From Gemmatimonadota bacterium (GTDB lineage Bacteria; Gemmatimonadota; Gemmatimonadetes; Longimicrobiales; Gaopeijiaceae), in assembly GCA_009838975.1 (NCBI GenBank), contig VXQO01000026.1:1-53315 (forward strand): 53,315 nt of DNA. Direction: 5' to 3'. Below, one piece after another: positions 37,329 to 45,890 of the stretch. Both the position numbers and the translations under genes were made by a program. Under the pieces are notes generated by a model that saw nothing but the letters and a program-made list of their open reading frames with translations, made no database searches and was not told where the DNA came from. The first letter of the stretch is position 1, and each line of letters begins with the position of its first letter.

Positions 37329-39650
37329 ATGATCAGGCCCCGGCCCCTGTCCCGCTCGAATGCTCGGTGGGTTCCCTCACCGGCAATCCTCCCCCTACTT
37401 GCCCTGACCATGGCTGCGGGCCGGGGCGGCGTGGCTGCCGCTCAGGAGATCCCGGAAGACCGGTTGGCCCGCTTCCGGGAACATATGGCTTTCGGGTCGC
37501 TCGTGAAAGGCGGCAGCGTCAGCGCGCGCTGGCTCGGAGACGGCCAGTCCTTCTGGTATGCGGACGGAGCGCCCGCCAATACGGTGATCTTCCGGGTCGA
37601 TCCGGGCCGGGGGACCCGCCAGCCGCTTTTCGACACGGAGCGCCTCCGGGCCGCGCTCGCCGCCGTTTTGGGACACACGCCCCCATACGACGGACTTCCC
37701 TTCTCGGAGATCACCCTCGACGAAGCGGCTTCGACCGCCGATTTCGAGGTGGAGGGGCGGCGCTTTCGCGTTGATCTTGACACCTACGAGATCACCGGGC
37801 TTGCCGGCAGGACTCCGGCCGAGATTGCCCGGACCACGCCGCAGCCGGTCGATGACATCTGGCCCGCGACCCCCGGCACGGCGATGGAGGTCCCTTCACC
37901 GAACGGGGCGTGGTTCCTCCGCCACCGGGACAACGACCTGTGGCTCCGTTCCAGCGAAGACGGCCGGGTGGTTCGCGTCACCGAGGACGGCGAGGACCGG
38001 TATGCGTGGTCGTCGGCGGGGGCCCGCTGGTCGCCGGACGGATACCGGTTCACCGCGCAGCGGACCCGGACCGACGGGGTCCACAGGGTGCCCGTCGTGC
38101 ACTGGCTGGGACCCGCGGAAGAGGTGGAATGGCAGGAGTACCCCTACACCGGCGGCCCGTGGCCCCAGCCCGAGCTGTATGTGGTGGACGTGAACGGGCG
38201 CCGGCCCGTGCCGGTCGATCTCCAGACCGACGAGGAGATCGGCATCCACGTGATCAGGTTCACCCCGGACGGATCCCGGCTCCTGTTCCAGCGCGTCAAC
38301 CGGCCCATGACCCGCCTGGACCTGATGGAGGCCGACCCGGCGACGGGCGAGAGCCGGATCATCCTCACCGAGCGGCAGGAGACCTACATCGAGGGCCTGC
38401 GCCTGCTGGAGGTGCAGGGATCGTTCTACACGCCGGTCGACGACGACCGCTTCCTGTGGCTCTCCGAACGGGACGGGTTCACCCACCTCTACCTCTACCG
38501 CAACGACGGCGACCTCGTGCGCCGCCTCACGTCGGGGCCGTTCCCCACCGGTCCGGTCGCAGCGGTCGATGCGGAAGCCGGGTGGGTCTACTTCAGGGCC
38601 CAGCGCGATCCGGCGCGGCCCTACGACATCCACCTCTACCGCGTCGGCCTCGATGGCGGCGATGTCCAGCAGCTCACCGAAGCCAGCGGACAGCACGCCG
38701 TCCAGTTCAGCCCGTCGAAGGCATTTTTCGTCGACACGCATTCGTCGGTGGACCGGCCACCCCGCTCCGAACTGCGGGCCGCCGACGGGACTCTGGTCGA
38801 GACGCTCTCCACGGCCGACGTCAGTGCTCTCGACGCCATTGACCGGCGTCCGCCCGAGGAGTTCGTGGTCAAGGCGGACGACGGAGTCACTGATCTCCAT
38901 GGCGTGATCTACCACCCGCCCGACTTCGACCCGTCGCGCAGATACCCGGTGGTCGAGATCATGTATCCCGGGTCGCAGACAACCGCCGTGCCGCGCACCT
39001 TCGTACCCAACGGGTGGGGCTTACAGGCGCAGGCCCTGGCGCAGCTCGGCTTCGTCACCTTCATCGTGGACGCACGCGGCCAGCCCGGGCGCGGCAAGGC
39101 GTTCCAGGACGTGGTCTACAAGGCGATCGGCCGCAACGAGATCCCGGACCACGTGGCGACCATCCGCCAGCTGGGCGAGGCGAGGCCGTACATGGATCTG
39201 AGCCGTGTGGGCGTGCACGGCTATTCTTGGGGCGGCTACTTCACGCTGCGCGCCATGCTGCTGGCGCCGGAGGTGTACCACGTGGGGGTTTCGGGCTCAC
39301 CGGTGGTCGAACTGGAGTCGGTCGCCTGGGTGCCGGTCGAGCCGTACATGCTCAAGCCGTCGGAAAACCCCGAAGGGTACGCATACGCCTCGAACCTGAC
39401 CATCGCGGACCGCCTCGCGGGCAAGCTCCTGATCACAATCGGCACGGCCGACGTCAACACGCCCTTTGCACAGACGATGCGGATGGCCGAGGCACTGATC
39501 CGCGCGGACAAGCCCTTCGACCTGCTGGTGCTGCCGGACCAGAGCCACGGGCTGCAGGGGCGGAGCATGACCTACTTCCAGGACGCCGTGGCCCGGTACT
39601 TCGTGGAGCATCTGGAGCCCCTCAGAAGTCCAGCCAGTAGCTCGCCTTGA
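37329..39650 (+). CDS. DPP-IV-like S9B prolyl oligopeptidase family protein
   Basis: This 773-residue protein has a signal peptide ending near VAAAQE and a DPP-IV-type beta-propeller with SPNGAWFLRHRDNDLWLR and an EED/E-type segment. The C-terminal hydrolase domain has an intact triad: Ser in GYSWGGYFT (about 637), Asp in GTADVNTPF and His in DQSHGL. DPP-IV enzymes remove Xaa-Pro or Xaa-Ala dipeptides from N-termini; specificity here is inferred. ATG 37329 (GGAGGG close upstream) is chosen; GTG 37305 is possible. It is divergent from the SusC operon and probably supplies the active peptidase of the locus. Its 3' end overlaps the converging DUF5916 gene by 29 bases. Confidence 0.92.
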   Translation: MIRPRPLSRSNARWVPSPAILPLLALTMAAGRGGVAAAQEIPEDRLARFREHMAFGSLVKGGSVSARWLGDGQSFWYADGAPANTVIFRVDPGRGTRQPLFDTERLRAALAAVLGHTPPYDGLPFSEITLDEAASTADFEVEGRRFRVDLDTYEITGLAGRTPAEIARTTPQPVDDIWPATPGTAMEVPSPNGAWFLRHRDNDLWLRSSEDGRVVRVTEDGEDRYAWSSAGARWSPDGYRFTAQRTRTDGVHRVPVVHWLGPAEEVEWQEYPYTGGPWPQPELYVVDVNGRRPVPVDLQTDEEIGIHVIRFTPDGSRLLFQRVNRPMTRLDLMEADPATGESRIILTERQETYIEGLRLLEVQGSFYTPVDDDRFLWLSERDGFTHLYLYRNDGDLVRRLTSGPFPTGPVAAVDAEAGWVYFRAQRDPARPYDIHLYRVGLDGGDVQQLTEASGQHAVQFSPSKAFFVDTHSSVDRPPRSELRAADGTLVETLSTADVSALDAIDRRPPEEFVVKADDGVTDLHGVIYHPPDFDPSRRYPVVEIMYPGSQTTAVPRTFVPNGWGLQAQALAQLGFVTFIVDARGQPGRGKAFQDVVYKAIGRNEIPDHVATIRQLGEARPYMDLSRVGVHGYSWGGYFTLRAMLLAPEVYHVGVSGSPVVELESVAWVPVEPYMLKPSENPEGYAYASNLTIADRLAGKLLITIGTADVNTPFAQTMRMAEALIRADKPFDLLVLPDQSHGLQGRSMTYFQDAVARYFVEHLEPLRSPASSSP

Positions 39651-42291
39651 TCAGGAAGACGTTGCGCATCGGGTCCGAGAAGAGGCGCTGGAGGTCGCCC
39701 ACGCCGTCGAAAGCCGGGTCGCGGACCCAGTCGCGCCGATCCTGGCTCCACACCAGGAACAGGGTCGAGCCCGGGAGGTATTCCCAGCGCAGCACGACGT
39801 TGCTCCGGAAGGACCGCGTGCGGAAGTCGGGGTTGAGGAAGCGGACCGGTTCCGCGGGCCCGGCGCCGTCGATATCGGCGGCGTAAACGTCGTCGGCACG
39901 GTCGATCGTTGAGCCGCCCTGGCCAAAGCGGACGAAGTCGTAGGTGCGCGGTGCACCGAGCGCCATGAAGTTCTCGTAGTCGCCTGTGGCCACGAAGGGT
40001 TGACCGTACACCTGCAGCGTCATGCGAGGGGTGAGCGCTAGGTCCATGCGGATCGTGACGTCAATGGCGTGCTGCTCCAGTTCGGCGAAGATGTAGCGGC
40101 GGCCGAAGGTAGCGTGCGCGGCCGGGTCGTCGGCTTGCGAGACGTAGAAGGCCGCGTTCCTGCTCTTCCTCAGACCGGGCCGGATGCTCCAACTGAACAG
40201 GCCCTCGCCGCGGCCGAAGATCATGGGGCCGGCCGAGACCGAATAGGATCCCTCGGCATCACCGGAGAAGTTGACGGAGAGGCCTCCCGAGACGCGCTTT
40301 CGTCCGTCGGTATTGAACCAGAGGTTGCCGCCCCAGTTGGCGGGACTGACCATGGCGGGACCGCCGCGCGTTGCGCGGTGGTCCAGGGTTTCCACTTCGT
40401 AGCGTAGCGAGCCGCGGAAGGAATGGAAGCCCACCGTCTGGCCGTTGCCGCGCAGCGAGATCTCGCGCTGAAAGACCAGGTTGCCGAAGTTCCGCCGTTC
40501 GGAACCGCCCAGGGTCAGGCTGGCGGATCTGAAATGGCGCCCGGGCTCCACCCAGCGCCGCGTTCCGCCCAGCGTAAGCGAGTAGATGTCGGCGATCGTC
40601 TGGAAGCCTGCGTCGTTCATCTCGAAGCCGGGCGAGATCATGCTCGCCTCGAAGCCGTAGAGCCATTCGCCGGCGACCTTGCGGAAGGCCAGTTCACCCG
40701 CGTAGCCGCCCAGCGACGTGCGTTTCGGGTCGAAGGTCACGTAGTTCTGGTCGGGCCGCTGGTAGTACCGGACCGACGAGTATTGCGCCCGCTGTATCGC
40801 CTCGGGGCTGCCGCCGACGTGCGAACCGCCCACCCAGCCCTGCAACGAATACGTGCGGTTCGCGAAGCGATGGAGGAAGTCGACCCCGCCGGTGAACGCG
40901 CGGTCGCGCAGCCAGACGAAGGCGTCGTGGTTCAGGTTGCGCCCCACCCCGGTCGCGATCATCCCGAGGTAGCTGTCACCTTCGCGCATGTCCCTGCGAA
41001 GCCGCACCGCGGTGATGTTGGAGAGCGGGTCCACCGGGACCTCGGCGACCGGCGCCCCGGCACCCTCGGTGACACGGGCGTTCTCACGCTGCGTGGTGGC
41101 GTTCATGAAGGCGACCACCCAACCGGAGTCAGTGCGCCCGGAAACCTTGGCTGCGCCGAGAATGGTCGACTGCGTTGGCTGATCGACAAAGGACCCCCGG
41201 CTCCGGCCGCTGGCCCGGATCGCCGGACGCTGCCCGACCCGCCGCGAATAGAAGAACCGCAACCCCTCGAGCCCGCCGAAGCCGAAGAGGCCCGCCCCCT
41301 CGACGAAGAACGGACGCCGCTCCTCGAAGAAGGTCTCGAAGGCGGTCAGGTTCACCACCGCCGGGTCCGCCTCCACCTGCCCGAAGTCGGGGTTGACGGT
41401 CGCATCCAGCGTGAGACCCCCGGTAAGTCCGTACTTCAGGTCCAGCCCCATCGAGCCACCGTATACCGAGCCGTCGTCGAACGGGCTTGCCGGGTTGGCC
41501 CTCTGGTCGTAGGTGGCGCGGGTGACCGCGTACGGCAGGACCTCCAGCCGCTCGGGCCGGCGCACTCCCTCCAGCCCCAGGAGGTGTCCGAAGGACGAAG
41601 CAAGGCCGGTCTCGGTGGACGGTCTCCACGCCCAGTCCACAGCCTCGCCAGCGTGCAGGATGTCGCGGCGGAAGTTGACGCCCCAGATCTGGCGTTCACC
41701 CTCCCGGAAGCGAAGCTGCGAGAAGGGAATGCGCATCTCGGCCACCCAGCCGAGCGAGTCCACCCGCGTCGCGGCGTCCCAGACGGGATCCCACCCCGCG
41801 TCCATCCCCTGGAATCCGTCATTGGGCGCGACCAGGTCGTTGCGCCCCCCCGCCGGGGTCACCCCGAAGACGAAAGTCGTGCGGTGATCGTGGTACGAGT
41901 CCAGCTGGATCAGAAACAGGTCGTTCGGCTGCATGAACGAATCGCGCCGGCCGCGCAGCAGGGAGATCCGGGACGGATCGCGGTCGTACATGCGTGCCCC
42001 CACGTAGAGCGCGTCGTCGGTGTAGGCCACCCGCACCTCGGTCTTTTCGGCCGCGGGGAGCCCGTCGCCGGGACGGTCGCGCCGGAATCCGGTCACCGAC
42101 TCGGCCTGCTGCCAGACGGCGTCGTCGAGGATGCCGTCGAGCACCGGCGCCGGATCGGCCCGCACGGCGGTGACGGTCGGCGGGACGATGCCGTCGCTGT
42201 GGGTCAGCGCGGAATCGGAAGCCATCCCGACCTGCTGGGCGGACTGCATGCCGACTGCAGCGGTCAGGAGAAGAGCGGAGCCAAGGGTCAT
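39622..42291 (-). CDS. DUF5916 protein with CBM9-like domain (outer-membrane barrel)
   Basis: This 889-residue exported protein has a signal-like N-terminus (MTLGSALLLTAAVGMQSAQQ). A CBM9-like module follows (LDGILDDAVWQQA, 51-63, then VRVAYTDDALYVGAR). The large C-terminal DUF5916 region carries NPDFGQVEADP (300-310) and FFEERRPFF (321-329) and ends in many beta-strand-like segments with a terminal aromatic residue (WLDF), as in outer-membrane barrels. DUF5916 proteins are often annotated as hydrolases without experimental proof; catalysis cannot be assigned. It may be monocistronic or lead the M55-less part of the minus-strand group. It overlaps the converging S9B gene by 29 bases. Confidence 0.85.
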   Translation of the reverse strand: MTLGSALLLTAAVGMQSAQQVGMASDSALTHSDGIVPPTVTAVRADPAPVLDGILDDAVWQQAESVTGFRRDRPGDGLPAAEKTEVRVAYTDDALYVGARMYDRDPSRISLLRGRRDSFMQPNDLFLIQLDSYHDHRTTFVFGVTPAGGRNDLVAPNDGFQGMDAGWDPVWDAATRVDSLGWVAEMRIPFSQLRFREGERQIWGVNFRRDILHAGEAVDWAWRPSTETGLASSFGHLLGLEGVRRPERLEVLPYAVTRATYDQRANPASPFDDGSVYGGSMGLDLKYGLTGGLTLDATVNPDFGQVEADPAVVNLTAFETFFEERRPFFVEGAGLFGFGGLEGLRFFYSRRVGQRPAIRASGRSRGSFVDQPTQSTILGAAKVSGRTDSGWVVAFMNATTQRENARVTEGAGAPVAEVPVDPLSNITAVRLRRDMREGDSYLGMIATGVGRNLNHDAFVWLRDRAFTGGVDFLHRFANRTYSLQGWVGGSHVGGSPEAIQRAQYSSVRYYQRPDQNYVTFDPKRTSLGGYAGELAFRKVAGEWLYGFEASMISPGFEMNDAGFQTIADIYSLTLGGTRRWVEPGRHFRSASLTLGGSERRNFGNLVFQREISLRGNGQTVGFHSFRGSLRYEVETLDHRATRGGPAMVSPANWGGNLWFNTDGRKRVSGGLSVNFSGDAEGSYSVSAGPMIFGRGEGLFSWSIRPGLRKSRNAAFYVSQADDPAAHATFGRRYIFAELEQHAIDVTIRMDLALTPRMTLQVYGQPFVATGDYENFMALGAPRTYDFVRFGQGGSTIDRADDVYAADIDGAGPAEPVRFLNPDFRTRSFRSNVVLRWEYLPGSTLFLVWSQDRRDWVRDPAFDGVGDLQRLFSDPMRNVFLIKASYWLDF

Positions 42292-42390
42292 GAAGAGCCG
42301 AAAGAAGGTTGTTGCGCGTCGGAAGCTGCCTGTACCTGCCTGTATCTGGACACCGCGACTGTCGAAACCGCTGACCCGCGGGACTCCACC

Positions 42391-43584
42391 TCAGCGATAC
42401 CCGTGAAAGCGCCTGATCATCTCACCCAGCGCCTGGCCCGCCTCCGGACGCGCGTACCGCCCCGATTCCTGGTCGTGCCAGCGCTGCCAGAGGGCATCGG
42501 AGAACCCCGACATGATCTCGCCCGCGTCCGGCCGCCCCGCGACGACCTCCTGCAGCAGGCTCTGGTAGCCGACTCGCGCCATGCCCACCACGGCGACGAG
42601 CCCGTCGTAGGCCTCGCGCATGTCGGCAGCGACAAAACTGTAGGTGTCATCGGCGTAGTCGATCCCCGGCACGCCTTCGAGGAAGCGCAGGGTCGCCGGC
42701 GGCACCGCGCGCAGGGAGGCCCGCACCGGGCCCGACACCCGCAGGGACTTTGCCTCCGCCAGCAGCTCGACCGCCCGCCGCGCTCCCTCGCGCAGATCCG
42801 CGCGCGCTTCCTCGACGGGACGCGTGATCGCACTGTCGGCGCTGGGGGCGTCCTTCACCGTCACGTACTCGATCCACGGCATGGTCTCGAGGTCGCCGCG
42901 CAGCTTGTCGTCGCCGGATGCGAAGATCACCGGCACGCCGAACCGCCCCCATGACAGCGCGACCAGCTCGGTCTCGGTGATCGACTGGCCGTTGATCAGC
43001 AGGTCGATCCCCAGGGTGAAGGTGTGCGCCGCGAATCCGCCGCTCCCCGTCTTCGAGTGCATGCCGACCACCGCCACCGCATCGATCGCCTCCGATTCCG
43101 GGAGGTCGAAGTAGGTGTCGAAGGGCTCGTCGCGGATGATCTGGGTGGCGCGCCCGTCGAGGAGGTCGGTGCGAAGGTCGGGGTCGGAGTTGCCGCTGCC
43201 GTGGCCGTCCGCGATCACGACATCGGTGGCGCCGCCAGCGAAGAGCCCGTCGACCACCGCGTTGACGTCGGCGGCCAGCATCTCCTGGCCCGATGGATAC
43301 TGTTCGGTGCCGAACCGGTAGCTGCGCGGATCGTCCTGCCCCGACAGGCCTTCCATGTCGTGGATGATCAGGACGCGGATGCCGTCGTCGGTGATGGGCG
43401 TGACGTCTTCCAGGGTCCAGGGCTCGGCCGGAAGCTGCGCGGCCCCGGTTGCCACTTGCGAGTCGTCCGCCGCTCCCGAATTCCCGCCCCCTTCACCCGC
43501 GGGCGCGCAGGCGACCGCACCGGCGGAAATTGCCGCGACCAGCGGGAACAGCGTCGCGCTTCCACACATCTTCTTCTGTTGCAT
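42391..43584 (-). CDS. M55-family D-aminopeptidase-like lipoprotein
   Basis: The 397-residue protein resembles DppA, a zinc D-aminopeptidase releasing N-terminal D-amino acids. After a lipoprotein signal (VACAP, Cys26) and an acidic linker, the metal ligands are present: Asp76 and Glu78 (HDMEG), His128 (DGHG), His176 (GMHS), His187 (AAHTF) and Glu204 (NGQSITETE). Family members are usually cytoplasmic and about 270 residues. Here a signal peptide and about 120 extra C-terminal residues suggest a periplasmic form with a larger lid. It starts four bases after the stop of the phosphoesterase gene (transcribed right to left), so the two form an operon. Substrates are likely D-amino-acid-containing peptides. 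Confidence 0.88.
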   Translation of the reverse strand: MQQKKMCGSATLFPLVAAISAGAVACAPAGEGGGNSGAADDSQVATGAAQLPAEPWTLEDVTPITDDGIRVLIIHDMEGLSGQDDPRSYRFGTEQYPSGQEMLAADVNAVVDGLFAGGATDVVIADGHGSGNSDPDLRTDLLDGRATQIIRDEPFDTYFDLPESEAIDAVAVVGMHSKTGSGGFAAHTFTLGIDLLINGQSITETELVALSWGRFGVPVIFASGDDKLRGDLETMPWIEYVTVKDAPSADSAITRPVEEARADLREGARRAVELLAEAKSLRVSGPVRASLRAVPPATLRFLEGVPGIDYADDTYSFVAADMREAYDGLVAVVGMARVGYQSLLQEVVAGRPDAGEIMSGFSDALWQRWHDQESGRYARPEAGQALGEMIRRFHGYR

Positions 43585-43588
43585 TTCG

Positions 43589-45127
43589 CTACCTCCGCCA
43601 TTCTCCGAGGTACACCCGTCCGAAGCGGTCGGTGGCTTCGACCACGACTTCGCGCTCTTCGCCCGTCAGCGCGGCGCGGAACATGTGATCCACGGGCACC
43701 GGCTCCACCCACTCGCGACGCTCCGGCAGATCGGGTCCGGCGTGCAGCTCGACGCTGAGGGGGTCGAGGCTCCGCCGGCGCTCCATCCCGCCGCGCGGCT
43801 CGCCGTCCGCGTACCAACGCACCGACCACTCCGGGTCCCAGTCCCAGATGTTCGCGAGCAGCTCGCCCGGCGCCGACGGATCCCGCCCCGTGCGGTGCAG
43901 GCGCATCTGGTGCTCGAGCCCGTGGCCGGTCGCCTTGTAACGCCAGCTGACCTGCTCGCCGCGGATGGTGTATATGCAGTAACCGTTGGGCGTGCCGTCG
44001 TGACAGATGGGGCCGCTCCACCAGGCGCCGCAGATGGCGCCGGTGACGTGCTCGTGGGTGCCCTGCTCGAAGACGTGTTCGCACTCGTGGGTGTGGCCGG
44101 TGAGGATGTGGGCGTCGAAGGGCTCCAGCAGCCGGTAGAGCGCCTCGCGGTTCGTGATCGCGAGCGAGGTGCGCGGGGACTCGTCGCCGCGGCGGAGGTG
44201 CTGGCTGCCAAGGGCGGGGATGTGGGTGGCCACGATCACCGGCGAGCCGGGCTCGACACGCGCCAGATCCTGCTGCAGCCAGAGGAGCGCGTCCGCGCCG
44301 AGGTAGCCCAGGTATCCCTGTCCGTACCAGAAGACGTCGTCGAGCACCACGTAGTGCACGACGCCGCGGTTGAAGGAATAGTGCCCGGGCCCGAAGTGAT
44401 TGCCGAAGGTCTCGGTCGAGCCGCGGTCGGTGAGGCTGTAAAGGTCGAGGTCGTGATTGCCGACGACCTGGAAGAAGGGCACCCCGATATCGCGCACCCC
44501 CACCTCGTAGTCGGGGTAGAGCAGCAGGTTGTCGAACATGATGTCGCCGCACGAGATCCCGAAGACGTGCTCCGCGCCGAGCCACGCCACCGTAGACCGC
44601 AGATCGGGAACCGAGAGCGAGTGGAACCGGTCCATCTCCATCGCGTTCTCGGTCTGGATGTCACCGAGAAGGAGCAGCGTGTGGTCGTCGTGGGGGGTCG
44701 GATCGGGCTCGAGCTCGAAGACGGCCGACTGCTCGCGGCGGCTCGTGAGCGGCCGGTAGAAGCGGGCGGTGCCGGAGCGGTTGAGCGGAATCCGGTACCC
44801 CGAGGGCAGCGTGATCCGGACGAAGCCCTGTTCGGGGACCGTGATCAGCTCGAAGGTACCGTCGTCGGCGGTATCCACGACCTGGACGCCGTCGGTGACG
44901 GGGATCCGGGGCAATCCCCGCTCCTGGGAGCGCACCACTCCTGTGACTCTGATTGGGGCGGAGAGGGCGGCGTCCCCATGCGGGTAGCCGGGCCGTGAAG
45001 GGTGTGCGCGGGGGTCGAGCGGCGCGTAGGGATCGGCGAGAATGCGTTCCGGGGCGATCATCGCGCCGGTCAGCGCGGCCGTCCCGGCCTTGAGGAAGGC
45101 GCGGCGGGAGGTGGGGTGATGGTTCAC
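43589..45127 (-). CDS. Tat-exported calcineurin-like metallophosphoesterase
   Basis: This 512-residue protein has a Tat signal (SRRAFLKAG). A MetallophosN-like beta domain (about 55-145: VTGVVRSQERGLPRIPVTDG) precedes the phosphoesterase core with LLGDIQTEN, SCGDIMFDN, VVGNHDLD, VATHIPALG and LTGHTHECEH, supplying the metal ligands. A C-terminal MetallophosC-like beta domain (about 380-512) follows. It hydrolyses a phosphoester in the periplasm; the substrate is unknown. The start is GTG 45127 behind GGAAGGAA, which places the Tat motif near residue 7. The stop is four bases from the start of the M55 gene, implying one operon. Length and domain order are normal for this class. Confidence 0.9.
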   Translation of the reverse strand: MNHHPTSRRAFLKAGTAALTGAMIAPERILADPYAPLDPRAHPSRPGYPHGDAALSAPIRVTGVVRSQERGLPRIPVTDGVQVVDTADDGTFELITVPEQGFVRITLPSGYRIPLNRSGTARFYRPLTSRREQSAVFELEPDPTPHDDHTLLLLGDIQTENAMEMDRFHSLSVPDLRSTVAWLGAEHVFGISCGDIMFDNLLLYPDYEVGVRDIGVPFFQVVGNHDLDLYSLTDRGSTETFGNHFGPGHYSFNRGVVHYVVLDDVFWYGQGYLGYLGADALLWLQQDLARVEPGSPVIVATHIPALGSQHLRRGDESPRTSLAITNREALYRLLEPFDAHILTGHTHECEHVFEQGTHEHVTGAICGAWWSGPICHDGTPNGYCIYTIRGEQVSWRYKATGHGLEHQMRLHRTGRDPSAPGELLANIWDWDPEWSVRWYADGEPRGGMERRRSLDPLSVELHAGPDLPERREWVEPVPVDHMFRAALTGEEREVVVEATDRFGRVYLGEWRR

Positions 45128-45156
45128 TGCATGTTCCTTCCGTGAGCGGAGCCGGC

Positions 45157-45555
45157 TCAGTTCAGTGTCGCGACGAGCCCCGAGTTCAGGATGTGACGGT
45201 CGTGCGTCAGCAGCGTCGCTCCTACGACGCGAGCCGTCGCGACAATGATGCGGTCGGCAGGGTCGCGGTGAAAAGAGCCCGGCAGGGCGGCCACTTCCGA
45301 TGCGATAGCCGGCGAGATGCCGTGGCGCCGGACCAGCGGTGGCGCGACCGCCTTGGCCAGCCACTCGCGGAGCGGAAGCGCAAGCCGTATCCGCTGCAAG
45401 CTGTGGAGTGTGGCGATCTCCCACAGCGAGATGTCGGAGATTCGCAGCGGCGAATCCGCGTCGGCTGCCTCAAGGACCCGTCGCTGCGCGGTTGACAGTG
45501 GACCATCGCCCTGAAGCCACCAGATCAGGACGTGCGTGTCCAGCAGCGTGGTCAC
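45157..45555 (-). CDS. VapC-like PIN-domain toxin
   Basis: The 132-residue PIN-domain protein is a metal-dependent RNase of toxin-antitoxin type. It has the first acid in LLDTHVLIWW (Asp6), SDISLWEIATL with Glu, and the C-terminal pair DPADRIIVATARVVGATLLTHD. The VapC-type acidic residues are all visible. The GTG start overlaps the antitoxin stop by four bases, so the toxin is made from the antitoxin message. It ends 29 bases before the phosphoesterase gene on the same strand. It is slightly larger than the smallest VapC proteins but normal for the COG3744 group. Confidence 0.92.
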   Translation of the reverse strand: MTTLLDTHVLIWWLQGDGPLSTAQRRVLEAADADSPLRISDISLWEIATLHSLQRIRLALPLREWLAKAVAPPLVRRHGISPAIASEVAALPGSFHRDPADRIIVATARVVGATLLTHDRHILNSGLVATLN

Positions 45556-45863
45556 TCGCCGCTTGCCATTCGGGTTCGTGTTCCCGGGGGCCGGTCTTCG
45601 TCACGCTCGTGCGATTCGCCTCCAACGCCCGCCAGGCTGTCCCAATGGTGCTCCGGCAGCGCCGGCCCGACGATGTCACCAACCACCGTGACGGTGCCCT
45701 TCAATTCGGACTGCGGATACTGTGCCTCGGCATTGCTGGGGGGCCACAGCTCCGCCACCGGCTGGCCACGCTTGAGAATGACGATCCGTTCTCCGGTCTC
45801 CCGCACGCGGTCGAGGATCTTGAGGCAGCGCGCCTTGAAGTAGGATGCGTTGATCGATTCCAT
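45552..45863 (-). CDS. Phd/YefM-family antitoxin
   Basis: This 103-residue antitoxin has the Phd-type N-terminal DNA-binding fold: MESINASYFKARCLKILDRV, then RIVILKRGQPVAELWP. A longer C-terminal tail (about residues 55-103) should wrap around the toxin; it is rich in Gly/Glu/Arg and longer than in many Phd proteins. The start codon lies at the edge of a strong palindrome, so autorepression by antitoxin or complex is likely. Its stop overlaps the start of the PIN gene. The plus-strand reading frames over this region are shadows. Confidence 0.88.
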   Translation of the reverse strand: MESINASYFKARCLKILDRVRETGERIVILKRGQPVAELWPPSNAEAQYPQSELKGTVTVVGDIVGPALPEHHWDSLAGVGGESHERDEDRPPGTRTRMASGE

Positions 45864-45890
45864 GTGACCAGTATTGGTGACTGGTCACAT
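45862..45890. promoter_or_regulatory. 29-bp operator palindrome at the antitoxin start
   Basis: ATGTGACCAGT (45862-45872) and ACTGGTCACAT (45880-45890) are perfect 11-base reverse complements separated by seven bases. One arm overlaps the antitoxin start codon (45861-45863), as expected for a site that blocks its own promoter or ribosome entry. It is the most perfect dyad noticed in the window. Confidence 0.75.

Noticed and set aside
40423..42954. 843-codon plus-strand frame opposite DUF5916 and M55 genes
   Set aside because: It spans two real genes in antisense and has shadow-type composition.
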